Source of the DNA: Chlamydiota bacterium | GTDB lineage: Bacteria > Chlamydiota > Chlamydiia > Chlamydiales > Rhabdochlamydiaceae | Length of the DNA: 11,248 bases | Direction: 5' to 3' | Assembly (NCBI GenBank): GCA_027348355.1 | Contig: DAIEPN010000188.1 | Location: 1-11,248, forward strand | Shown: positions 6,028 to 11,248 of the stretch, piece after piece | Numbering within the stretch: the stretch's first letter is position 1 | Layout: each line of letters starts with the position of its first letter | The notes under the pieces: model-generated | Databases searched by the model: none | What the model saw: the letters and a program-made list of their open reading frames with translations, nothing else | Told to the model about the DNA's origin: nothing | Position numbers and translations under genes: made by a program

Positions 6028-9000
6028 ATGGCATATATTATCTCCTCAGTTTGGCGTTTCTTTCTCATCAGTCTGATCATTTTATTTCTTTTAGTCAGCC
6101 TCTGTCTTCTTGCTTTGCAGACCAAAAGAGGCAAGGAGTTTTTCAAATGTCAAATTGAGAAAGTTGCAAAAAAACAGGGAATGGAAGTAAAAATCAATTC
6201 TCTAGAAGGAAATGTTCCCTTCCAGTGGAAGATCAACTCCCTTGAAATCAATTTCTCAAAAACAAACTATATCTACATAAAAAAGCTCGACATCTCTCTT
6301 TCTTTATGGTCCCTTTTACAAAACAAGTTCATCGTTAACTCTTGCAAAATTTCATCGGCAACTTGGCAAGTTCCTACAGAAGAAAAAAATCTTCCCTTTG
6401 ATATAGAAAATCTGGAATTTCCTCAAATGAACTTCCAAATAAAATCTCTTAAAATCAAAAAACTTCGCATTGAAAATCCCTCTCAAAACATTTCCCAGGA
6501 ATACAAAATAAGGGCGAGAGCAAAATATCGAAAAAAAAACGATTCCTACTTGGTAGATTTAAAAGTCCAAGAAGATAAATCAGGAAGTCTATTGGAGTTT
6601 CACTTTGGTGAAAAAGGTCCTCAGAACCATTTTCAGCTACTATCTGAGCTACGTCTACATTCTCTGCAAATCCTAAAACCTTTTTATCCCTTTTCTTGGG
6701 ACAGTCAATTTTCTTTACAGATAGACGTTTCAGGTCAAAAAGGATCATGGAACGACCTTTTACAAAAACTGCAAAATGGAAAAAACCAAAGACCTTTACA
6801 TGGGAAAATAGAGCTCGTAGTTGATTCCCTTACTCTCCCAGTTTATCCCCTTTTTGCAAAACCTTTCAAAATTATAACCCAAATCTCAGTTTGGCCAGAT
6901 AGGTCGGTAGAAATTCCTGTTTTTCATCTACAGAGCCCACTTTTGGATACAAAGATTGAAGCAAACCTACGAGATCTTCTTTCCCCTCAAAGAATCACCT
7001 CTACATTCAAAATCCCAGATCTTTCTTTATGGGATGAACCCCTACCCTTTACCTTATCTGGAAGGCTTGAAGGGAATCTCTCCTACCAAGATCAGAAACT
7101 GAATGGATTTGTCAGCTCAGAAAATCTAGAAGTTGAAAGACAAATATTTTTAAAAACACAACTTTCTATTGAAGCTACAAAAGAAACAGATGCTTGGAGA
7201 GGAATATGCTCTCTTTCTAGCGAAAATCCACAAATTCCTATTCTAGCCTCCTCTTCTTTCACATTCGGATCTCCTTTTCCTGTCTATTTTGAAAATTTAC
7301 AAATTTCTTCTAAGATAAACTCTTTGCAAGGAGATCTACAAATAGGCTCTATGCAATCAGTGCAAGGATCCCTAGCTTGCAACTTTCCTCAACTAGACGA
7401 ATTTGCCGGGGTTTTTTATCTTCCAGAAAATCTAGGAGGCAGTTTACGGATGCAAATTGAGGCTGATTCGTCCCAAATTCACTCCCATCTCGTAGCTCAT
7501 GAGATCTCCTTTGACTCAATCTCTTCGGACTCACTTGATTGCGAGGTCTTCTTAACAAACCCATTTTCCGCCTCAGAACTCAAAGCTTCTATCCAAATGA
7601 AAGACAGCATCTACAAGAATATTGAGCTAGAAACCTTTTCTACCCAGCTACAGTACAAACAAGACACTCTAGAGTATGCAAGCTCTGGAACCGGGATGTG
7701 GAAAGAACCTTGTAGTTTCGTGCTAGAAGGAAATCTAAAAAAATCTCCAGAACTCTATGAAGGTCGCATAGAAAAGCTACAGGGAACCATTCTACAAAAT
7801 TCTTTTTCATTCGAAAAACCTTGGACCTTCTCTTTTGGCGCAAATACTTTTTCCGCCAAAGATTTTCTATGTAAGGTAGGAAGCGGCTATTTCTCTTTTG
7901 ACGCCCATATGTCGAATGAAGAAACTGCTGTTGTAATAGAGGCCAAACATATGCCTATCGATTATTTCTCTCTATTTACAACCCATTTGCGAGCAGAGGG
8001 GTTCTTCTCACTTAATTCCTCCTTTCTAGCCAATGACACAGATTGCTCCGGACATGCACAGCTTCTTCTAGAAGAAGGGAACCTATATCAACAAAAGCAA
8101 ACCCCAATTTCTGAAGCAAAGGGATCTCTTCATGTCTCTTTAGAAAACAGGAAGATGCAGATCCTCTCTCATATTGTGGCAAGCCCAAACCAATTTTTTG
8201 ATCTGTCTGCCACAATCCCTATGATCTGCTCTTATTCTCCATTTAAACTAGAAATAGACAAAGATTCTCAGCTCGCAGGTAAACTTGAAATTACTGGAAA
8301 CATCGAAGAAATTTTTGATTTTATTAACCTAGGTAGCCAGAGAATTGCTGGAGAAATAGGGGCAAACCTCCTTCTTTTTGGAAGCCCAAGTAATCCTAAA
8401 CTCCAGGGAGATATCCTAGTACAAAAAGGTTCTTATGAAAACTATATGGGCGGAAGCTATGTGAAAGATGCTTATGTGCGGGCTACAGCGCAGAATACAA
8501 AAATCGAAGTGCTGTCCGCTTCTGCTAGAGATGAATCAGATGGGACTGTCACAGCAAGTGGAGAAATTTTTTTAGAGCCAAATAGAAAGTTTCCTTATTC
8601 TTTCACAGCAGATTTACGAAAGCTAAACGCAGTCAAATTTGATCATTTTCAAGGTAATTTTTCTGGAGATTTATCAATTAAAGGGAATCTGGACGAGGCG
8701 AGCTTGAGCGGCAATCTATTGCTTCCTAATGCAGACATCACCATCCCCGATCGTTTGCCCTACGATATTCCAGATATTGCAGTTACTTATGTCAACATGC
8801 CCACTTCAAGTCATGTCCCTGGCATAAATAATTCATTTCCTTTTCATATGCAACTGCACCTTCGCTCTCCCAAAAAACTATTTGTAATCGGAAGAGGATT
8901 ACATTCAGAATGGGGAGGAGAATTGGATGTTTCTACAGAAAATGAAGAATTACGTCTAAAAGGTTCATTGGAGCTACTACGAGGAACTTTTAATTTTGCT

Positions 9001-9552
9001 GGCAAAACGTTTTCTCTATCGAAGGGAGAGATTTTATTCTCCGACAAGAACGGACAAAGCGCCTTTATTGACCTGCAAGGGAACTTAAACCTCCCCGACC
9101 TTACCATCATAGCGGTTCTTAGAGGTTCTCTACTCTCTCCACAACTGACATTTCAATCTATACCTCCTCTGCCAACAAGCTCCATTTTGGCTAAAGTTCT
9201 TTTCAACAAGGATATTTCTGAAATTAGTGCTCTACAAGCGATTCAACTCGCCCAAACGATCATCACGCTTTCTGGAACAGGAGGAATGGATGTTCTTGAA
9301 ACAATACGAAAAAGTTTGGGATTAGATCGTTTCAATATCATTTCTGCAGAAAAAAATGAGAAAAATCCTGATGAAATCTTTGTAGAAATTGGAAAATACA
9401 TTGTCAAAGGGGTCATGATCACACTGACACAAGGGGCTACCAGCAGTAAAGTAACTGTAGAAGTAGAACTAAAAAATGGATTCATCTTGCAAGGAGAAAC
9501 CGATCAAAACCAAGAAGGGCGGTTCAGTTTAAAATGGAATTATAATTACTGA
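6028..9552 (+). CDS. tamB: TamB-like (DUF490/AsmA-like) intermembrane lipid-transport protein
   Basis: 1174 residues, near the roughly 1260 of E. coli TamB. Residues about 9-31 form one N-terminal membrane anchor (VWRFFLISLIILFLLVSLCL) followed by TKRGKEFF, as in the family. The long middle is a succession of amphipathic beta strands, as expected for the hydrophobic groove that carries lipids across the periplasm. The conserved C-terminal domain begins around 840 and includes RGTFNF (985-990), the nearby FSLSKGEILFS strand, GGMDVLETIRKSLGLDRF (about 1085-1102) and a terminal aromatic segment (SLKWNYNY). TamB works with TamA, whose homologue is the adjacent upstream gene on the same strand, and is implicated in phospholipid movement to the outer membrane. 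The ATG at 6028 has no convincing Shine-Dalgarno and may be translated by coupling with tamA. No frameshift or gap is seen. Confidence 0.88.
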   Translation: MAYIISSVWRFFLISLIILFLLVSLCLLALQTKRGKEFFKCQIEKVAKKQGMEVKINSLEGNVPFQWKINSLEINFSKTNYIYIKKLDISLSLWSLLQNKFIVNSCKISSATWQVPTEEKNLPFDIENLEFPQMNFQIKSLKIKKLRIENPSQNISQEYKIRARAKYRKKNDSYLVDLKVQEDKSGSLLEFHFGEKGPQNHFQLLSELRLHSLQILKPFYPFSWDSQFSLQIDVSGQKGSWNDLLQKLQNGKNQRPLHGKIELVVDSLTLPVYPLFAKPFKIITQISVWPDRSVEIPVFHLQSPLLDTKIEANLRDLLSPQRITSTFKIPDLSLWDEPLPFTLSGRLEGNLSYQDQKLNGFVSSENLEVERQIFLKTQLSIEATKETDAWRGICSLSSENPQIPILASSSFTFGSPFPVYFENLQISSKINSLQGDLQIGSMQSVQGSLACNFPQLDEFAGVFYLPENLGGSLRMQIEADSSQIHSHLVAHEISFDSISSDSLDCEVFLTNPFSASELKASIQMKDSIYKNIELETFSTQLQYKQDTLEYASSGTGMWKEPCSFVLEGNLKKSPELYEGRIEKLQGTILQNSFSFEKPWTFSFGANTFSAKDFLCKVGSGYFSFDAHMSNEETAVVIEAKHMPIDYFSLFTTHLRAEGFFSLNSSFLANDTDCSGHAQLLLEEGNLYQQKQTPISEAKGSLHVSLENRKMQILSHIVASPNQFFDLSATIPMICSYSPFKLEIDKDSQLAGKLEITGNIEEIFDFINLGSQRIAGEIGANLLLFGSPSNPKLQGDILVQKGSYENYMGGSYVKDAYVRATAQNTKIEVLSASARDESDGTVTASGEIFLEPNRKFPYSFTADLRKLNAVKFDHFQGNFSGDLSIKGNLDEASLSGNLLLPNADITIPDRLPYDIPDIAVTYVNMPTSSHVPGINNSFPFHMQLHLRSPKKLFVIGRGLHSEWGGELDVSTENEELRLKGSLELLRGTFNFAGKTFSLSKGEILFSDKNGQSAFIDLQGNLNLPDLTIIAVLRGSLLSPQLTFQSIPPLPTSSILAKVLFNKDISEISALQAIQLAQTIITLSGTGGMDVLETIRKSLGLDRFNIISAEKNEKNPDEIFVEIGKYIVKGVMITLTQGATSSKVTVEVELKNGFILQGETDQNQEGRFSLKWNYNY

Positions 9553-9564
9553 ATCCTCTTTCGT

Positions 9565-9593
9565 TTGACCCGAATAGATGATTTTCCTACAAT
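9565..9593 (+). promoter_or_regulatory. Near-consensus sigma70-type promoter ahead of mlaE
   Basis: TTGACC (9565-9570) and TACAAT (9588-9593) are separated by 17 bp, each with one mismatch to the consensus. The predicted start is near 9600. This would let the mla genes be transcribed independently of tamA-tamB. It also argues that the TTG at 9565 and the ATG at 9592 are promoter bases rather than mlaE start codons. Confidence 0.55.
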
Positions 9594-9615
9594 GCGGACA
9601 ATACCACTAAAGAAA

Positions 9616-10449
9616 ATGTACTCACGTAGTATGGATGAAAAAAAGGGTTTGGTCTCTACTCTATCAGATTATTGCTATGAGAAAGCCTCTTTTCTCATTG
9701 CAATTGGTGAGTACATTCGACTCATCATCAATGTCACAAAGACAACTTTCCAAAAACCCCCACATTTGCACTTAGTCCTTAAGCAAATGTTCAATGTAGG
9801 GGTAGCCTCATTACCTGTCGTCGCCATTACTGGATTTTCTACAGGCCTCGTCCTCGCAGCTCAATCATTCTACCAACTTTCCGATAAAGGGCTTGCTGGT
9901 GTTACAGGTCTTATGGTCGCCAAAGCCATGATGACTGAGCTCGGACCTGTACTTACTGCTTTTATGGTGACAGGAAGAGTTGGCGCTGCTATGTGCGCAG
10001 AGCTTGGTACAATGAAAGTGACTGAACAAATCGACGCTCTTGAAACCATGGCCGTCAATCCGAACAGGTATCTGATCTCTCCTCGCATTATTGCAGGAAC
10101 TTTCATGATGCCATTGCTTACCATTTTCGGTATCGTGATGGGGATCTTTGGAGGATATCTAATTTCAGTACTTTATTTTGAAATGGCCCCGTCTGCATAT
10201 TTCGATCCCATGCATACGAATATCACAACATTTGACTTTTCAATTGGTGTGATGAAAGCCATTTTTTTTGGCATCCTCATTATGACAATTTCTTGCTATA
10301 AGGGGTTAAAAACATCCGGTGGAGCAGAAGGTGTTGGTAGATCAACGACAAATAGTGTAGTGATCTGTTATGTTTGCATCCTTCTTAGTAACTTCTTTCT
10401 TACAGTCGGATTAAATGTAATCAATAGCCTGCTTCCGGGGTCAGCATGA
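9616..10449 (+). CDS. mlaE: MlaE-family lipid ABC transporter permease
   Basis: 277 residues from the chosen ATG; E. coli MlaE has 260. An amphipathic N-terminal region is followed by membrane segments at about 61-82, 100-122, 155-185, 211-228 and 247-272. The family block TELGPVLTAFMVTGRVGAAM (107-126) and the coupling-helix region EQIDALETMAVNP (137-149) are well conserved. The protein is the inner-membrane core that, with MlaF and an MCE protein (MlaD), moves phospholipids between membrane and periplasm. The frame extends back to TTG 9565, and ATG codons at 9592, 9616 and 9631 are all in frame. I prefer 9616 because the first two overlap a strong promoter, but no candidate has a good Shine-Dalgarno. 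The stop overlaps the mlaF start by 4 bp, so the two are translationally coupled. Confidence 0.92.
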   Translation: MYSRSMDEKKGLVSTLSDYCYEKASFLIAIGEYIRLIINVTKTTFQKPPHLHLVLKQMFNVGVASLPVVAITGFSTGLVLAAQSFYQLSDKGLAGVTGLMVAKAMMTELGPVLTAFMVTGRVGAAMCAELGTMKVTEQIDALETMAVNPNRYLISPRIIAGTFMMPLLTIFGIVMGIFGGYLISVLYFEMAPSAYFDPMHTNITTFDFSIGVMKAIFFGILIMTISCYKGLKTSGGAEGVGRSTTNSVVICYVCILLSNFFLTVGLNVINSLLPGSA

Positions 10450-11219
10450 TTACCATTCGAAAGCTAAGTAAATCATATGGGAAACTTAAAGTTCTCAACG
10501 AATTAGATCTAGATATTCAAACAGGCGAAACTCTCGTTATTTTAGGACGTTCCGGTGTAGGAAAAAGCGTTCTTCTCAAACACATCATTGGGATTTCGAA
10601 ACCAGATAGTGGTACAATTGATGTCGACGGAGTTCGCATTTCCGATCTCAGTGGGCCTGCACTATACAAAGCAATTCATAACATGGGAATGCTCTTTCAA
10701 GGAGCTGCATTATTTGATTCGATGAATATCGAGCAAAATACAGGCTTCTACCTCAATGAACACGGTGCTTCCTTGAGTGATGAAAATTACAGTAAGCAAA
10801 GCATTCCTGAAAGGGTCTCCGAAGCGCTTGCTATGGTAGGGCTTGAGGGAACAGAAAAGAAAATGCCATCCGAACTTTCTGGAGGAATGAGAAAGCGAGC
10901 TGGCCTTGCCAGGCTTATTGTATATAGACCCTCTATTTTACTCTACGACGAGCCAACTACTGGGCTTGACCCAATTACCTCTATGCATATAAATGAGCTT
11001 ATCGTTAAAACACAAAAAGAGCTTAAAGCAACAAGTATCGTGGTAACACACGATATTCTATCTGCACTCTTTGTTGCCGATAGGCTTGCCTTGCATAAAG
11101 ATGGAAAAATCGCTTATATTGCAGATCCAGACACCTTTATGCAAATTGACGACCCTATTATCGATTTTTTACGCAAAACTGTTTCGCAAGATCCACGTCT
11201 TTTAAGGAGAAATAAATGA
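10446..11219 (+). CDS. mlaF: MlaF-family lipid ABC transporter ATPase
   Basis: 257 residues, usual length. All ATPase motifs are intact: Walker A GRSGVGKS (34-41), Q-loop Gln85 in MLFQGAALFDS, signature LSGGMRKRAGLARLI (144-158), Walker B ILLYDEP (164-170) with catalytic Glu169, D-loop GLDP (173-176), and switch His202 in VVTHD. The LSGGM signature with R-rich follow-on and the 'FQGAALFDSM' Q-loop are typical of the MlaF/Mkl subfamily of MCE-linked ATPases rather than other importers. It powers lipid transfer by the MlaE permease encoded just upstream, with which it overlaps by 4 bp (ATGA). It also overlaps the next gene by 4 bp. No anomaly is seen. Confidence 0.95.
   Translation: MITIRKLSKSYGKLKVLNELDLDIQTGETLVILGRSGVGKSVLLKHIIGISKPDSGTIDVDGVRISDLSGPALYKAIHNMGMLFQGAALFDSMNIEQNTGFYLNEHGASLSDENYSKQSIPERVSEALAMVGLEGTEKKMPSELSGGMRKRAGLARLIVYRPSILLYDEPTTGLDPITSMHINELIVKTQKELKATSIVVTHDILSALFVADRLALHKDGKIAYIADPDTFMQIDDPIIDFLRKTVSQDPRLLRRNK
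11204..11210 (+). promoter_or_regulatory. Strong Shine-Dalgarno for mlaD (AAGGAGA)
   Basis: AAGGAG lies 6 bp before the ATG at 11216, inside the end of mlaF. It fixes the start of the truncated downstream gene and is the clearest ribosome binding site in the plus-strand cluster. Confidence 0.75.
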
Positions 11220-11248
11220 GAGAACAAACTAAAAACATGCTCATCGGG
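11216..11248 (+). CDS. MlaD-like MCE protein, first 11 codons (cut by window edge)
   Basis: The ATG at 11216 overlaps the mlaF stop (ATGA) and follows a strong Shine-Dalgarno. The visible residues MREQTKNMLIG fit the short cytoplasmic start of an MCE/MlaD protein, before its single membrane anchor. Identity comes mainly from the mlaE-mlaF-mlaD order; 11 residues alone would not support it. Confidence 0.6.
   Translation, partial: MREQTKNMLIG

Noticed and set aside
5161..9500. Recurring TTGCAAGGAGA at 5164, 7323 and 9487 as a repeat element
   Set aside because: Each copy is inside a coding strand and encodes LQGD or LQGE in beta-strand proteins; shared codon use explains it.
9565..9615. TTG 9565 or ATG 9592 as the mlaE start
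   Set aside because: They coincide with the -35 and -10 hexamers of a near-consensus promoter and have no ribosome binding site. They cannot be fully excluded if mlaE is read from the upstream tamB transcript.

Overview
The window looks like chromosome of a Gram-negative, AT-rich bacterium with an outer membrane. It carries an Omp85/TamA-type barrel, a TamB-like protein and MlaE/MlaF/MlaD lipid-transport components. Base composition, codon use and protein style suggest a member of the Chlamydiota, most likely one of the environmental lineages. That placement is inference from style, not from a marker gene, so confidence is moderate.

Layout. The left third (1-2767) lies on the minus strand. 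Read in its own direction it starts with a 144-residue hypothetical protein (2333-2767) behind a good sigma70-type promoter. A tight operon follows: a long NfeD with a ClpP-like serine protease domain (656-2266), a short NfeD (186-650), and the N-terminus of the flotillin-like protein FloA (1-169, cut by the window edge). This is a membrane-quality/microdomain module. The short NfeD looks like a copy of the C-terminal half of the long one. hemL (2906-4192, minus) is next. It is full length and keeps its catalytic lysine, but one in-frame TAA interrupts it at codon 193.

The right two thirds (4250-11248) are on the plus strand and form an envelope lipid-transport cluster: TamA-like Omp85 barrel, TamB-like tunnel protein, MlaE permease, MlaF ATPase and the first 11 codons of an MlaD-like MCE protein. 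Gaps are 12 bp (tamA-tamB) and about 60 bp (tamB-mlaE, holding a near-consensus internal promoter). mlaE/mlaF and mlaF/mlaD overlap by 4 bp (ATGA). TamA and TamB probably bridge the two membranes, and MlaFED drives lipid transfer at the inner membrane.

The main surprise is at the start of tamA. The open frame begins only at a TTG, but directly upstream lies an obvious signal peptide. Its ATG is out of frame by one base across a run of 10 T. Eleven T would restore a normal precursor, so this is a phase-variation switch, a transcriptional-slippage site or an assembly error. The divergent hemL gene carries its own lesion. No tRNA, rRNA, CRISPR array, insertion sequence or phage gene was seen, and no gene-free stretch exceeds 300 bp.
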